DNA of 64,000 nucleotides from Halobacteria archaeon HArc-gm2 (GTDB lineage Archaea > Halobacteriota > Halobacteria > Halobacteriales > Haloarculaceae): positions 806,001-870,000 of the forward strand of contig JAOPKE010000001.1 of assembly GCA_025517465.1 (NCBI GenBank), given 5' to 3'. Position numbers and translations under genes: made by a program. The notes below the pieces were generated by a model. The model made no database searches and was not told where the DNA came from. It saw only the letters and a list, made by a program, of their open reading frames with translations. Positions 7,512 through 17,773 of the stretch are shown in pieces (position 1 is the stretch's first letter; every line of letters begins with the position of its first letter).

Positions 7512-8873
7512 ATGGAACGCGTAGACGTCGCTATCGTCGGTGGGGGGCCCGCTGGGACCTCGGCCGCCCACGCCGCGGCCCGCCACGGCGCCGACGCCGT
7601 CGTCCTCGAGAAGGGGGTCCCACGGGCCGACAGGGACCGCCTGGGCCCCGACTCGACGGACGCGGCGGGGATGCTGGACTACTGGGTCGACCTGATGGAC
7701 TTCGAAGCGGACGAGGAGTTCCCCGAGGACGTGATCCTCAGCGAACTCGACGGCGCGTCGTTCATCGGTCCCAGCGAGTCCGTCACCCTCCGGTCGACGG
7801 GCATCGACGCCAGCTACCCGAATTTCGGCTTCACCTTCCACCGCGCGAAGTTCGACGACTGGCTCCGCGACCGGGCGGAGGACGCCGGTGCGGAGTACCG
7901 CGTCGGCGTCAGCGTCACCGACGTGGAGACGGACCAGTCGGACGAGTACTCACACTACGTCTCGCTCGCCGACGGCGAGGACCTGGAGGCGAAGTTCCTG
8001 ATACTCGCCGACGGGCCGCAACGGACGATCACAGCGGGCGCCGTCGGCCAGTTCTTGCCCGGCGAGGAGACGCTCAGCGACCGCCTCCCCTCGACCGAGG
8101 CGAACCACATCGCCTACCAGGAACACCGACGGATGCCCGAGGAGCTGTTCCCCGAGGACACCATCGACTTCTGGTGGGGCGTGATGCCCGGCCACACGGC
8201 CTACCCGTGGATCTTCCCGAACGACGGCAACGTCGCCCGCATCGGGCTGACGATGCCCATCGGCCTGGACATCGAAGATTACGACAGGAGCGAGTGGGCA
8301 CTGCTCCGCGAGGACGACGAACAGATCCCCCGCGGCGCCGAGTACGTCGAACGCCTCCTCGAACGGGAGTTCCCCGACTACGACCTCGACGACTTCCCGC
8401 TCGTCGAGGACCGGGGCAAGACCGGTGGCACAGAGACGTACCCGATCTCCTCGACGCGGCCGATCGACTCGCCCGCGGGCGCAGATATCGCCGTCGTCGG
8501 CGGCGCGATGGGTGCGACGTCGGCCTTCCACGAGGGCGGGGACCACGTCGCGGTGCGGACCGGCAAGATCGCCGGCACCCTCGCCGCCCAGGATCAGATG
8601 GAACGGTACAACGACGAGTGGAAGGCCGCCATCGGCGAGGAGGTCCTGCGCAACGTCGCCATGGCCGAGGTCGTCCACGACTTCGGCCCGGACGACTGGG
8701 ACCGCACGTTCGAGACGGTGGCCCGGATGGAACACGTCGAAGGGGTTCGGTGGCGCCAGGCGCTGGCCGCCGGCGTCGACGGGCTGGGGCTGCTGGGCCG
8801 GTACAAGTGGACCAAACGCCGCTATCGCGACGGCGCATACGTACAGCTGACCGAGTCGGAGTACTCCGTCTGA
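7512..8873 (+). CDS. FAD-dependent oxidoreductase, geranylgeranyl reductase type
   Basis: 453 aa. The N-terminal Rossmann motif VAIVGGGPAGTSAAHAAARHG (residues 5-25) binds FAD, and a GD-like segment lies near residue 325 (ADIAVVGGAMGATSAFHEGG). The layout matches the geranylgeranyl reductase/p-hydroxybenzoate hydroxylase group, which in archaea saturates isoprenoid chains of membrane lipids and quinones. The substrate cannot be told here, and this looks like a divergent paralogue rather than the canonical digeranylgeranylglycerophospholipid reductase. Monocistronic with its own TATA box. Confidence 0.8.
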   Translation: MERVDVAIVGGGPAGTSAAHAAARHGADAVVLEKGVPRADRDRLGPDSTDAAGMLDYWVDLMDFEADEEFPEDVILSELDGASFIGPSESVTLRSTGIDASYPNFGFTFHRAKFDDWLRDRAEDAGAEYRVGVSVTDVETDQSDEYSHYVSLADGEDLEAKFLILADGPQRTITAGAVGQFLPGEETLSDRLPSTEANHIAYQEHRRMPEELFPEDTIDFWWGVMPGHTAYPWIFPNDGNVARIGLTMPIGLDIEDYDRSEWALLREDDEQIPRGAEYVERLLEREFPDYDLDDFPLVEDRGKTGGTETYPISSTRPIDSPAGADIAVVGGAMGATSAFHEGGDHVAVRTGKIAGTLAAQDQMERYNDEWKAAIGEEVLRNVAMAEVVHDFGPDDWDRTFETVARMEHVEGVRWRQALAAGVDGLGLLGRYKWTKRRYRDGAYVQLTESEYSV

Positions 8874-9272
8874 ACCGGCGAGCGGAGGGCTTAATCCGCT
8901 GGAGTCGGTATTTTTACTGCGTGCCTCTAGTCCCCGCCCGAGACCCGACATCGGGACGATGACAGCGCGGCGAACCCGGGTGCGCTATAGTACGCGGTTG
9001 CAGCAGTTCGTCGTTCCTGACGGAACGACCGGCTCAGCGGCTGACGCCGCTTCGCCAATTGGTCTTGCCAGAGGCGAGACCCGCCCGCCACGAGGGTTAT
9101 CCGACTGACGCGGCACGCAGCCGAGGATGAGGTCGGTCGTTAGTGTCGCGGGCGACATTCACTTCTCGTCGAGCTCCATCTGCGCGTTCCTCGGCCTCTC
9201 TCGCGACGACCGAACACCAGCAGAGACGGGGAAGAACAGTCTTTTTTACCGACTGGTCGTTCGAATCACGAA
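8874..9272. other. Intergenic region without a recognised gene
   Basis: 400 bp between two plus-strand genes. No frame has convincing coding character. A T-rich stretch (CTTTTTTACC, 9241-9250), centred about 27 nt before the next ATG, may be its promoter. Confidence 0.5.
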
Positions 9273-10424
9273 ATGGTCTCCCAGCCCCTCCGAAAACTCC
9301 CGGTCGTGCGGGACAGCCCCGTAGCACGCGCCTACGGGTCGCTGTTCGCTCTCCTGTTCGCGTCGCAAGTGCTGGAGTTCCTGTTCGTCAGGGGAGTGGC
9401 GTTCGTTTCCCAGCTGGTACCGAACGTGCTCGATCCACAGGTCGCCGGTGCAGTAGTCTACGCCGTGCTCGGAATGGCCGCCTTCGCCGGGATGTACGGT
9501 GTGGTCCGGACCAGACGACCGCAGAAGGCACGAGCTGAACGGCACGAAGTCACCCAGATCGGCGGTGTCACGGCGATGTTGCTCCTGGTCGCCGCGTACC
9601 TCCTCCACGGTGTCACGGACGTTCCGGTGTTCCCGGGACAGGTGCTCACGTCGCTCCTCGTCGCCAGTGTCGCGATGGGGGTGCCCGCGTTCGCGTATGC
9701 GAAGGCGTGTGAATTCGACGTGCACCTCGACTTTCCGGGGCGTGATGCTGTTCCCCTCGCCGGTGTGATACTCACCCTGAGTGCGATCACAGGGCTCGCT
9801 CAGTTCGCCGTCGCGGTGGCCCCCGGAAATCCGCTTCTCACCGACGGCGTCGTCGGGCGGTTCGGCCCACAGCTCTCGGCCGGACTCATGGCCTGGCGCG
9901 TGGTGGTCCCTGGCGTCTGTGTCGGCCTCGGTATGGGGTTCCTGTACAACGGCGCGGTGCAGGAGCGACTCCGCGAGTGGCTGGGACCGGCCGGCGCGAC
10001 TGCTGCAGTCACGGCGCTCGTCGGCGTACTCGGGTGGGCGTTCGTCGCCGGAGGACTGACGCCCAGCGCAGTCGGGGTGGTCGGCGCGCTCGCCGCAGTC
10101 GTTCTACTGTCATTACTGGGGGCTGCCGTCGCTGTCCGGAGCGTTCGACTGGGCGCTCGACGACTCGACGGCGAAGTGACGCCCGTCGTCGCAGCATCCG
10201 TCGGCGTCGCCGTCGTCGCCGTTCCGCTCGCGGTACTGGTCGGGATCGACCCATCTTGGGCCGGCCTCGCGGTCGGCGGCCTCGCCGCGACTGTCGTGGT
10301 GGCCATCGCCAGCGTGGCCTACGAACGGTCGCGCTCGGTGTGGATTCCCGTACTGGCGTTCACGACGTCCCAGATCGCCGGCGACAGCGACCTGCTCCTG
10401 GCGATAGCGGGATTCGTCGGTTGA
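9273..10424 (+). CDS. Polytopic membrane protein of unknown function
   Basis: 383 aa with roughly ten hydrophobic segments of about 20 residues spread over the whole chain, joined by short loops with a few Arg residues. No transporter signature or catalytic motif is seen, and the chain is rich in Val, Ala, Gly and Leu, as in haloarchaeal inner-membrane proteins. It is a single gene. The start at ATG 9273 gives a short charged N-terminus (VSQPLRKLPVVRDSP) before the first helix. Confidence 0.75.
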   Translation: MVSQPLRKLPVVRDSPVARAYGSLFALLFASQVLEFLFVRGVAFVSQLVPNVLDPQVAGAVVYAVLGMAAFAGMYGVVRTRRPQKARAERHEVTQIGGVTAMLLLVAAYLLHGVTDVPVFPGQVLTSLLVASVAMGVPAFAYAKACEFDVHLDFPGRDAVPLAGVILTLSAITGLAQFAVAVAPGNPLLTDGVVGRFGPQLSAGLMAWRVVVPGVCVGLGMGFLYNGAVQERLREWLGPAGATAAVTALVGVLGWAFVAGGLTPSAVGVVGALAAVVLLSLLGAAVAVRSVRLGARRLDGEVTPVVAASVGVAVVAVPLAVLVGIDPSWAGLAVGGLAATVVVAIASVAYERSRSVWIPVLAFTTSQIAGDSDLLLAIAGFVG

Positions 10425-10580
10425 TCATCCTCCTCGAAACCCCCGACTAGTGACAGGTACCAGTTGCCGTACTGAATACAGGGCGCATCGCTTGCACGAA
10501 GGTTCGGTCTGTTTGCGGTCGGTATGCCCAGTCAGTTTCTAAACCAAAGCTACAGTTGCTCTCGAATCGATAATAGAGAC

Positions 10581-12167
10581 ATGGCACAGACGATCGGCTC
10601 GCGGATCGTCCAGGAGACGACCCTCGAGAGTGGGTACCTCGAACGGCTCGCGGCTCGTATCGAGACGCCCGGCGACGGGGCGTCCATCGACGTTCTGACA
10701 CCGGTCACCGACGAAATTATTGGAGCGATCCCGGCCTGCACGGCCGACGACGTCGCGGTTGCGGTCGAACGCGCTCGGTCGGCCCAGATCGACTGGGAAC
10801 GGACGGCGGACGACGAACGGGCGGCGGTTCTCGAGCGGATGGGAACTCTCGTTCTGAAACACCGTGAGGAATTGCTCGACGTAGTGCAACTCGAGACCGG
10901 GAAGTCCCGTCTCCACGCCGTCGAGGAGATACTCGACGTCCCGCTGACGTGTTCGTACTACGCGGCGAACGGATCATCGATACTCGCGGACGCTCACCGG
11001 TCAGGTGCGGTGCCACTGGTCACGGACGCGACGGTCACGTACGATCCCGTGGGCGTCGTCGGCGTTATCTCACCCTGGAACTACCCGCTGACGCTCGCGA
11101 TGACCGACGTGATTCCCGCCCTGTTCGCCGGCAACGCCGTCGTGTGCAAACCAGACGAGCGGACGCCATTTACCGCGCTGGCGCTCGCGGGCCTGCTGGC
11201 GGAGGCCGGTCTCCCGGACGACCTCTTCCAGATCGTTACCGGCGACGGGCCGACGGTCGGTTCGGCGCTGATCGACGAGGTCGACTACGTCGCCTTTACC
11301 GGCGGCACCGAAACCGGTCGAACTGTCGCCGAGCGGGCTGGCCGGAACCTGATCGACTGCTCGCTCGAACTCGGCGGAAAGAATCCGATGCTCGTCCTCG
11401 ACGACGCCGATCCCGAGACGGCCGCCCGCGGCGCGGTCAAGGGTGCATTCACCAACGCGGGCCAGCTCTGTCTCGCTCCTGAACGGATCTACGTCGACGA
11501 GCGACGGTACGACGAGTTCGTGGACGCCTTCGTCGGCGCCACGCGGCGGCTCGAAATCGGTCTCGAGTTCGACTACGGCCCCGAGGTCGGCTCGCTGATC
11601 GATGGCGATCACCTCGATAGCGTCCGCGAGCACGTCGAGAGTGCGGTCACAGAGGGCGCATCGCTGCTCTCGGGTGGCCGCGCCCGTCCCGACGTCGGAC
11701 CGTTCTGTTACGAACCGACGATCCTGACGGACGTCGACCCCGACTCGCGGGTCGCCTGCGAGGAGACGTTCGGCCCCGTCGTCTCCGTCCACCCAGTTTC
11801 CGGCGTCGACGAGGCGATCGAACTGGCGAACGACTCCGAGTACGGACTGAACGCCAGCGTCTGGACGACCGACCGCGAGCGCGGCCGTGCGGTCGCCCGT
11901 GAAATCGACTGTGGCACCGTCTGCGTCAACGATCCGTACACCGTCGGCTGGGCGGCGACGGATGCGCCGATGGGCGGCGTCGGCGACTCGGGACTCGGCC
12001 GGCGTCACGGTCCCGAGGGACTCCGACGGTACGTCGACGCCCAGACGATCGCGACTTCGCGGATCGGTCCGCTGAGCGCGCCAGCGGGCGTCTCACCGCG
12101 CTGGTTCGCACGCTTCATGTTCGGACTGACGCGCGTTCAGCGGCGACTCACCAGGTGGTTGCCGTGA
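10581..12167 (+). CDS. Aldehyde dehydrogenase (succinate-semialdehyde dehydrogenase type)
   Basis: 528 aa, NAD(P)-dependent oxidation of an aldehyde to an acid. The family core is complete: SPWNYPL, general base Glu263 in LELGGKNP, nucleophile Cys297 in NAGQLCLAPERIYV and EETFGPV near residue 395. The last 35 residues (LSAPAGVSPRWFARFMFG...RRLTRWLP) form a basic, amphipathic tail beyond the usual end, perhaps a membrane contact. Its stop overlaps the GTG of the next gene (GTGA), so the two are translationally coupled. ATG 10581 fits the fold better than an in-frame ATG at 10524. Confidence 0.9.
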   Translation: MAQTIGSRIVQETTLESGYLERLAARIETPGDGASIDVLTPVTDEIIGAIPACTADDVAVAVERARSAQIDWERTADDERAAVLERMGTLVLKHREELLDVVQLETGKSRLHAVEEILDVPLTCSYYAANGSSILADAHRSGAVPLVTDATVTYDPVGVVGVISPWNYPLTLAMTDVIPALFAGNAVVCKPDERTPFTALALAGLLAEAGLPDDLFQIVTGDGPTVGSALIDEVDYVAFTGGTETGRTVAERAGRNLIDCSLELGGKNPMLVLDDADPETAARGAVKGAFTNAGQLCLAPERIYVDERRYDEFVDAFVGATRRLEIGLEFDYGPEVGSLIDGDHLDSVREHVESAVTEGASLLSGGRARPDVGPFCYEPTILTDVDPDSRVACEETFGPVVSVHPVSGVDEAIELANDSEYGLNASVWTTDRERGRAVAREIDCGTVCVNDPYTVGWAATDAPMGGVGDSGLGRRHGPEGLRRYVDAQTIATSRIGPLSAPAGVSPRWFARFMFGLTRVQRRLTRWLP

Positions 12168-13243
12168 GCGATGCCGATATCCTCCTCACCGGCTTCCCTG
12201 GGTTTCTCGGGTCGGCACTGCTCGGTCGCGTCCTCGTCCGCGGCGACGGACCAGTCGCCTGTCTGGTCCAGCCCGAGTACCTCGAGACCGCCCGCCGGCG
12301 AGCGCGGGAGATCACCGCCAGAGTCGACGGGATCAGCGACGACGCCATCCGCCTCTACGAGGGCGATATCACCGAACCCGGCCTCGGACTGGGCGAGGAA
12401 TCGCTCGCGGACGTTCGCGAACTCTACCACCTCGCGGCAGTCTACGACCTCGCCGTCGACCGCGATCTGGCGGAAGCTGTCAACGTCCGGGGGACCGAAC
12501 ACGTCCTCGAGTTCGCCGACGGCCGCGACGTGGAGCGGTTCCACTACGTCAGTACCTGCTACGTCAGCGGCCGATACGATGGCGTGTTCACTGCGGACCA
12601 CCTGCAGGAGGGCCAGTCGTTCAACAATCACTACGAGGAGACGAAGTACCGCGCAGAGGTCGCGGTCCAGGACCGGATGGACGCCGGCCTGCCCGCGACG
12701 GTCTACCGGCCCGCGATCGTCGTCGGCGACAGCCGGACGGGCGAGACCGACAAGTTCGACGGCCCCTACTATCTGCTCCGTCTCTTGCTGGCTCAACCCG
12801 AGTGGCTCTCGGTGACGTTCACGCTGCCGGACTCCAGCAACGCCGAGCTAAACGTCGTCCCAAGGGACTACGTCGTCGACGCGATCGCCTCCCTCAGCGC
12901 GCGCGAGGAGACCGTCGACGAGGTCTACCAGCTCTGCGATCCCGCGCCGCTTTCCGTCCCGCGGTTCGTCGACGTTCTCGCAGCGGCGGCCGGACATCGC
13001 ACCGTCAGACTGCCGACGACGAAGCCGGTCGCACGGATGGTGTCGAACCGCCTCCCCTCGTCGCTCCCGCTTGCGCCCGCGACGCTCGACTACCTCGACC
13101 ATCCGACGCGGTACGCCTGTCCGAAGACGCTGCAGGCGCTCGAAGGAAGTGGAATCGCGGTGCCGCCGTTCGAGTCCTACGTCGACCGACTCGTCGCCTA
13201 CGTTGTCGAGAATCCCGCCGTCGGTGACGAACCGATGGTCTAA
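12164..13243 (+). CDS. Extended SDR, thioester-reductase/epimerase-like
   Basis: 359 aa. NAD(P)-binding motif TGFPGFLGSALL near the N-terminus, then HLAAVYD, the active-site block VSTCYVSG and catalytic NHYEETKYRAE (YxxxK). The order and a C-terminal substrate domain resemble the terminal reductase domains of fatty acyl reductases and carboxylate reductases, which make aldehydes from thioesters. Start GTG 12164 overlaps the aldehyde dehydrogenase stop by GTGA; another GTG at 12155 is possible. The pairing suggests interconversion of an acyl thioester, aldehyde and acid. This is inference. Confidence 0.8.
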   Translation: MSDADILLTGFPGFLGSALLGRVLVRGDGPVACLVQPEYLETARRRAREITARVDGISDDAIRLYEGDITEPGLGLGEESLADVRELYHLAAVYDLAVDRDLAEAVNVRGTEHVLEFADGRDVERFHYVSTCYVSGRYDGVFTADHLQEGQSFNNHYEETKYRAEVAVQDRMDAGLPATVYRPAIVVGDSRTGETDKFDGPYYLLRLLLAQPEWLSVTFTLPDSSNAELNVVPRDYVVDAIASLSAREETVDEVYQLCDPAPLSVPRFVDVLAAAAGHRTVRLPTTKPVARMVSNRLPSSLPLAPATLDYLDHPTRYACPKTLQALEGSGIAVPPFESYVDRLVAYVVENPAVGDEPMV

Positions 13244-13436
13244 CTGGGGTTTCCAGACAGACAGCTCTCCCGAGAGACACGCGGGAAAGCATCCACTCTG
13301 GCTCGCGCTACTCCCTGCTCGTGTTTGTCAGCGAGGGTTTCAACGAGGACGGGTTATCCGTAAGGGTGGCCCGTTACTCCTGCTCTCTGTCACGGCGAAG
13401 GGGACAGATGGCGAATGGATCGCTCAGTGATTCGGT

Positions 13437-14270
13437 CTACACGACGAACGAGAGCGTGGCCGCCGCCTGGTCCGGCAACTCGTCACCGAACTCTATCACC
13501 ACGTAGAGCAGCGTGAACAGCGTCGCGTTGTAGAAGCCGTGGATGAGGGACGGGACGACGATGTTGTCGGTGTACTCGTAGCTCGCGCCGAAGACGAGCG
13601 ACGGACCGAGGAGGATGACGAGGACGACCAGATTGCCAGTCAAGGAGCCACCGGTGAGCGCGAAGTAGTGGAGGCCGGCGAAGATGGCGCTCGGGATGAG
13701 AACGCCCGGAACCGGGCCGAACACCTCACGCATGCGCCCCTGGACGACGCCACGGAAGAGCGCTTCCTCGCCGGGGCCGATGAGGAGGATGGACGCCGGC
13801 ACGAGGAGCAGGATGATCTCCGGATTCTCCATCGCTATCGCCGCGGCCTGGTTCGTGCCGGTGTCGACCTGTACGAGCGACGCGAGGGCGGCGCCGACGA
13901 ACATGGAGCCGAAGGCGAGGCCGTAGCCGACGACGACGACGGCGACGTCACGCAGTCCCGGTACAGAGAGACCGATACGAAACCTGGGCGGCGTCCCGGA
14001 GATATCGAACAGGTCACGGATGGCCGGCGCGATCCGGGGTCGGAGTTTGACGTACGCCGCGGCGACCCCGATACACCCCACGCCCTGGACGAACACCAGG
14101 CTGACCACGAGTTGCATCGACGCCGTGAGCTCCATGCCGACCACCGCGATCAATACCAGGAGCGCCAGGAACATCAACACGGCACCGAAGAGCAATCCAC
14201 CCGCGCCGAGCACGATAGCTGAAACCATCGCGACGGCGATCCGGACGTACGGTCTCTCGCTCTCCAACAT
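13437..14270 (-). CDS. CPBP-family intramembrane metalloprotease
   Basis: 277 aa with about eight membrane segments. The Abi/CPBP (Rce1-like) motifs are present near the C-terminus: GPGEEALFRGVVQG (EExxxR), FAGLHYFAL (FxxxH) and HGFYNATLF (HxxxN). Members are glutamate-type intramembrane proteases; the substrate is unknown. ATG 14270 begins directly before the first helix; longer in-frame extensions upstream have basic, unrelated composition. Divergent from the J-protein gene. Confidence 0.88.
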   Translation of the reverse strand: MLESERPYVRIAVAMVSAIVLGAGGLLFGAVLMFLALLVLIAVVGMELTASMQLVVSLVFVQGVGCIGVAAAYVKLRPRIAPAIRDLFDISGTPPRFRIGLSVPGLRDVAVVVVGYGLAFGSMFVGAALASLVQVDTGTNQAAAIAMENPEIILLLVPASILLIGPGEEALFRGVVQGRMREVFGPVPGVLIPSAIFAGLHYFALTGGSLTGNLVVLVILLGPSLVFGASYEYTDNIVVPSLIHGFYNATLFTLLYVVIEFGDELPDQAAATLSFVV

Positions 14271-14393
14271 AGTATCGATAAAGTGACCCGGAGCGTGAAA
14301 ACAATTCCCTCCTGGACCGATGTCGACGCCCGAAATTGTAGGTAGTTTATTAAGCTTGTGGCCGAATTTGGTCAGATAGTAAGGGTGTGTACT

Positions 14394-15059
14394 GTGGAGA
14401 CGTTTTACAGCGTCCTCGGTGTGGGCCGGGACGCAGACAGACAGACGATAGTCCGCGCGTATCGCGACGAGGCGAAGTCGCACCATCCGGACGTGTCCGA
14501 CCGATCGGACGCGACAGAGACGTTCAAACGCCTGACGACGGCGAAGGAAGTGCTCGCAGACGAGTCGAAACGGTCGGAGTACGACCGACTCGGCCACGAG
14601 GCGTACCTCCGGCGCCACGGGGGCTGTGGGTGGGCCGTCGAATCAGAATCGGGGCCTGAGAGTGCCGCTACGGGCACGAGCGACGGCAGTGAGACGCGAT
14701 CTGCGGCAGCGAAGGCGGCGGAAGCGTACACCGACGGCGGCGGGACGACCGACGCGACGCCGCGCGAGAACCCGACGAGAGCGGCCAGCGGCGGCACCGC
14801 GACCGCGTACTATCGCCCTGGCCAGCGAATGAACCCCGGCCGCGCCCCGGCGAGGGCCGGCGGCCTGCTGTCCCGGTTCCAGTCTGTCGGCCCGTGGCTC
14901 TTGCTCGACGTCATCCTGCTGGCGAGCGCGCTGGCCACGGCCTGGGTCATCGTGTCCTGGGGGTCGCAGTCGGCGCTGAGCGTCGTCCTCGCCGTGGTCC
15001 TCTGCGTCGTCGCGCTGGCGGCGACGTCGCTCCACCTGTCCGTCCGGGCCTACGCCTGA
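14394..15059 (+). CDS. Membrane-anchored J-domain protein
   Basis: 221 aa from GTG 14394. The J-domain occupies about residues 3-65 with the HPD tripeptide (SHHPDVSD) that stimulates Hsp70/DnaK ATPase. A Ser/Ala/Thr/Gly-rich linker follows, then two hydrophobic helices (about 167-187 and 194-217). It lacks the zinc-finger and substrate-binding domains of true DnaJ, so it probably recruits DnaK to the membrane. A TATA-like TTTATTAAG lies at 14346-14354. A GTG at 14358 would lengthen the N-terminus by 12 residues but sits too close to the TATA box. Confidence 0.85.
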   Translation: METFYSVLGVGRDADRQTIVRAYRDEAKSHHPDVSDRSDATETFKRLTTAKEVLADESKRSEYDRLGHEAYLRRHGGCGWAVESESGPESAATGTSDGSETRSAAAKAAEAYTDGGGTTDATPRENPTRAASGGTATAYYRPGQRMNPGRAPARAGGLLSRFQSVGPWLLLDVILLASALATAWVIVSWGSQSALSVVLAVVLCVVALAATSLHLSVRAYA

Positions 15060-15126
15060 TTCTCGAGCTCGTAACCGACGCGGCGCAGATGGCAAACGGT
15101 TTTTCGCGCCACCGCGAACGACGCCT

Positions 15127-16398
15127 ATGAACGTCCGAAGCGTCGCCGACCTCGGGCCCGACGAACGGAGCGCGCTGTTCGAACGCGACGCCGGGGTCGA
15201 GGCCGTCCGCGACGACGTCCGCGACATCGTCGACCGCGTCCGCGAGGAGGGGGACGTCGCCCTGCGCGAGTTCTCCGAGGAGTTCGACGGCGTCACCGTC
15301 GGGAACCTCGACGTGAGCGACGCCGCCGAGCGGGCCTACGAAGAGATAGACGAGGAGACGCGGCGGGCAATCGAAGCCGCAGCCGAGAACATCCGAGCGT
15401 TCCACGAGGCCCAGCTCCCCGACGACTGGCGAGACGAGTTCGACGGACGCACGCTCGGTCGACGCTTCGCCCCCATCGAGAGCGCCGGCGTCTACGCACC
15501 CGGCGGGACTGCCGCCTACCCCTCGAGCGTACTGATGGGCGTCGTCCCGGCCAGGGTCGCGGGCGTCGAGCACGTCGCCGTCGCGACGCCGCCGGCCGAG
15601 GAGATCAATCCGGTCACGCTGGCCGCCATCCACGTGGCCGACGCGGACGCCGTCTACCAGGTCGGCGGGGCCCAGGCCATCGCTGCGCTGGCGTACGGCA
15701 CCGAGACGGTCACGGCAGTCGACAAGGTCGTCGGCCCGGGCAACCGGTGGGTGACCGCAGCCAAAGCCGAGGTTCGTGGCGACGTCGCCATCGACTTCCT
15801 CGCCGGTCCCTCCGAGATCCTCGTCGTCGCGGACGAGACGGCCGACCCGGAACTCGCGGCGGCGGACCTGGTCGCCCAGGCCGAACACGACGAGGCCGCC
15901 TCCGTCGTCGCGGTGACCGACGACGAGTCACAGGCCGACGCGATCGCCGCCGCCGTCGAGGAGCAAGCGACCGGACGCGAGCGCGAGGACGTGATCCGCG
16001 CAGCTCTCGACAGCGACGTCTCCGGCGTCCTGGTGGCTCGTTCGATGAGTGAGGCCGTCCTCTTCGCCGAGGAGTACGCCCCGGAGCACCTCTCGATCCT
16101 CGCCGAGGACGACGAGGAACTGCTCGACCGCATCCCGTCTGCTGGCTCCGCGTTCCTCGGTCCCTACAGCCCCGTCGCCGCGGGCGACTACGCCAGCGGG
16201 CCGAACCACGTCCTCCCGACTGGCGGCGGCGCGCGCGTCGTCGGCGGCCTCTCCGTCGACACCTTCCTCCGGTCGACGACGGTCCAGCGCATCTCCAGGG
16301 ACGGCCTCGCCGACCTCAGCGACACCATCACGACGCTCGCCGAAGCGGAGGGGCTGGAAGCCCACGCCGAGAGCGTTCGCAAGCGCTTCGAAGAGTAG
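15127..16398 (+). CDS. hisD: Histidinol dehydrogenase
   Basis: Catalyses the final two oxidations of histidine biosynthesis, histidinol to histidine, with NAD and zinc. 423 aa, normal length. Diagnostic stretches are [63 protein letters not shown] (catalytic His), [10 protein letters not shown] (EH pair) and [10 protein letters not shown]. It stands apart from other his genes, which is common in haloarchaea. An ATG 67 bp after the J-protein gene starts the chain. Confidence 0.96.
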   Translation: MNVRSVADLGPDERSALFERDAGVEAVRDDVRDIVDRVREEGDVALREFSEEFDGVTVGNLDVSDAAERAYEEIDEETRRAIEAAAENIRAFHEAQLPDDWRDEFDGRTLGRRFAPIESAGVYAPGGTAAYPSSVLMGVVPARVAGVEHVAVATPPAEEINPVTLAAIHVADADAVYQVGGAQAIAALAYGTETVTAVDKVVGPGNRWVTAAKAEVRGDVAIDFLAGPSEILVVADETADPELAAADLVAQAEHDEAASVVAVTDDESQADAIAAAVEEQATGREREDVIRAALDSDVSGVLVARSMSEAVLFAEEYAPEHLSILAEDDEELLDRIPSAGSAFLGPYSPVAAGDYASGPNHVLPTGGGARVVGGLSVDTFLRSTTVQRISRDGLADLSDTITTLAEAEGLEAHAESVRKRFEE

Positions 16399-16462
16399 CA
16401 CCGTCCGACGTGGGCCCGAGGTGGGCGTCACCGTTAACACGCCCCGTCACGTTTGACCTCCC

Positions 16463-16828
16463 ATGAGCAGTACCGCCGAGCCGGATCCGGACGCGACGCG
16501 GATCGACGTGACCGAGCCCGCCGCCGACGAGGCGATCGACCTGATGGATGGCGAGGACATGGACGTAGCGGAGGCCGGGCTCCGCCTCTTCGTCCAGCAG
16601 GGAGGGTGTGCCGGGCTCTCGTACGGAATGCGATTCGAACTGGAGCCGGAAGACGACGACGAGGTGTTCGAACACAAGGGACTACGGGTGTTCGTCGACC
16701 AGTCGAGTCTCAAATACATCGGGGGCTCGGTCCTCGACTTCGAGGGCGGCCTCCAGGGCGAGGGGTTCCACGTGCGCAACCCGAACGTCGAGAGCGAGTG
16801 CGGCTGCGGTGAGTCGTTCCGGACCTGA
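16463..16828 (+). CDS. A-type iron-sulfur carrier (HesB/IscA/ErpA family)
   Basis: 121 aa. Carries or delivers Fe-S clusters to apo-proteins. The three conserved cysteines are visible: one in QQGGCAGLSYGM (about residue 52) and two in the C-terminal SECGCGESF. The N-terminal 15 residues are acidic and variable, typical of haloarchaeal copies. The gene is 64 bp downstream of hisD and faces the dodecin gene. Confidence 0.93.
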   Translation: MSSTAEPDPDATRIDVTEPAADEAIDLMDGEDMDVAEAGLRLFVQQGGCAGLSYGMRFELEPEDDDEVFEHKGLRVFVDQSSLKYIGGSVLDFEGGLQGEGFHVRNPNVESECGCGESFRT

Positions 16829-16869
16829 CTCGCCTCGCACCGAGTGGCCGCCCTCCGTCTCTCCGCCGC

Positions 16870-17073
16870 TTATTCTTCCAGTTCGAACGCGACCATCACT
16901 TCCGCCTGGTACTGACGACCCTGTTCGGCGTTGGCGATCTCGACGCCCATCTCCTCGACTTCGGCCCACTTCAGGTTGTCGAGCGTCTCTTCGGCCCGCG
17001 AGACGGCGTCGTCGACCGCGTCGTCGAAGCTGTCGGGACTCGTGCCGGTGAGTGATATCTTCTTGAAGACCAT
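16870..17073 (-). CDS. Dodecin (flavin-binding storage protein)
   Basis: 67 aa. Matches the dodecin plan: one helix between beta strands, [19 protein letters not shown] at the N-terminus, [15 protein letters not shown] carrying the Trp that stacks on flavin, and [15 protein letters not shown] at the C-terminus. Haloarchaeal dodecin is known as a dodecameric riboflavin/lumichrome store that protects against light and oxidation. The start is set by MVFKK; longer frames upstream are basic noise. Confidence 0.93.
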   Translation of the reverse strand: MVFKKISLTGTSPDSFDDAVDDAVSRAEETLDNLKWAEVEEMGVEIANAEQGRQYQAEVMVAFELEE

Positions 17074-17113
17074 TCCACGTGTCCGTTCGGTCGGCGACGG
17101 CAAAAAGCTCCGG

Positions 17114-17773
17114 TCAGCGCTGGCGGTTCTCGATGATGTTCGCGACGATGCCGACGACGTCGGTGAGGTGGGCCGTCCCCCAGACGGCGACGACGACCGC
17201 ACCGATCGTATTGAACACCAGGTCGAGCATGGTGTCCTCCAGGCCGTACTGGGTGAGGACCGACGTGGCGCCGGCCAGCGCCGCGAATTCGCCGAGCGTG
17301 AACTCGATCACTTCCCAGAAGACACCGAAGGCGAGGACGAACAGCAGGATGAACACGAACATGAACCGCGGCGGGAGGTAGATGTCCTCGGAGTGGAGGT
17401 CGATGGCGCGGACGGTCGTATAGCCCACGGCGGCGACGACCGACGACGACAGCGCGTGGGTGAGGTGGTCCCACCACCAGATCGTCGCGTAGAAGTTCTG
17501 GTCGGCGCCCGGCATCCCGACCGTCCCGACCGCGTGTAACCACACCGCACCGGTTATCCACAGCGTCAGACCCGCGTCGAGCGCGATGTCGTAGTCGCGC
17601 TCGAGGACGGCGGGGAGCTGGGAGATGGCGAGGGCGATGGCCGTATTGACGATGATACCGGTGTTCCCGCGGTCGATGCCGATGAAGAACATGCCAACGA
17701 GCGAAGCCTCCATCACCCACACGATGCGCCGCTGCCAGAGCTGATTGACGCCGACCCGGTCGCGGACCCTCAC
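17114..17773 (-). CDS. Integral membrane protein of the YjdF/DUF2238-like type
   Basis: 219 aa from GTG 17773. About six membrane helices. Conserved-looking polar motifs inside the membrane are [25 protein letters not shown] and [13 protein letters not shown], which match the DUF2238/YjdF pattern from memory. Function is unknown. The GTG overlaps the stop of the upstream membrane protein gene (GTGA), so the two are translationally coupled and probably act together. It ends 40 bp from dodecin. Confidence 0.78.
   Translation of the reverse strand: MRVRDRVGVNQLWQRRIVWVMEASLVGMFFIGIDRGNTGIIVNTAIALAISQLPAVLERDYDIALDAGLTLWITGAVWLHAVGTVGMPGADQNFYATIWWWDHLTHALSSSVVAAVGYTTVRAIDLHSEDIYLPPRFMFVFILLFVLAFGVFWEVIEFTLGEFAALAGATSVLTQYGLEDTMLDLVFNTIGAVVVAVWGTAHLTDVVGIVANIIENRQR

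Noticed and set aside
13539-14222. 227-codon Asp/Glu/Arg-rich frame opposite the CPBP protease
   Set aside because: Antisense of membrane helices gives charged repeats; the CPBP motifs on the other strand are decisive.
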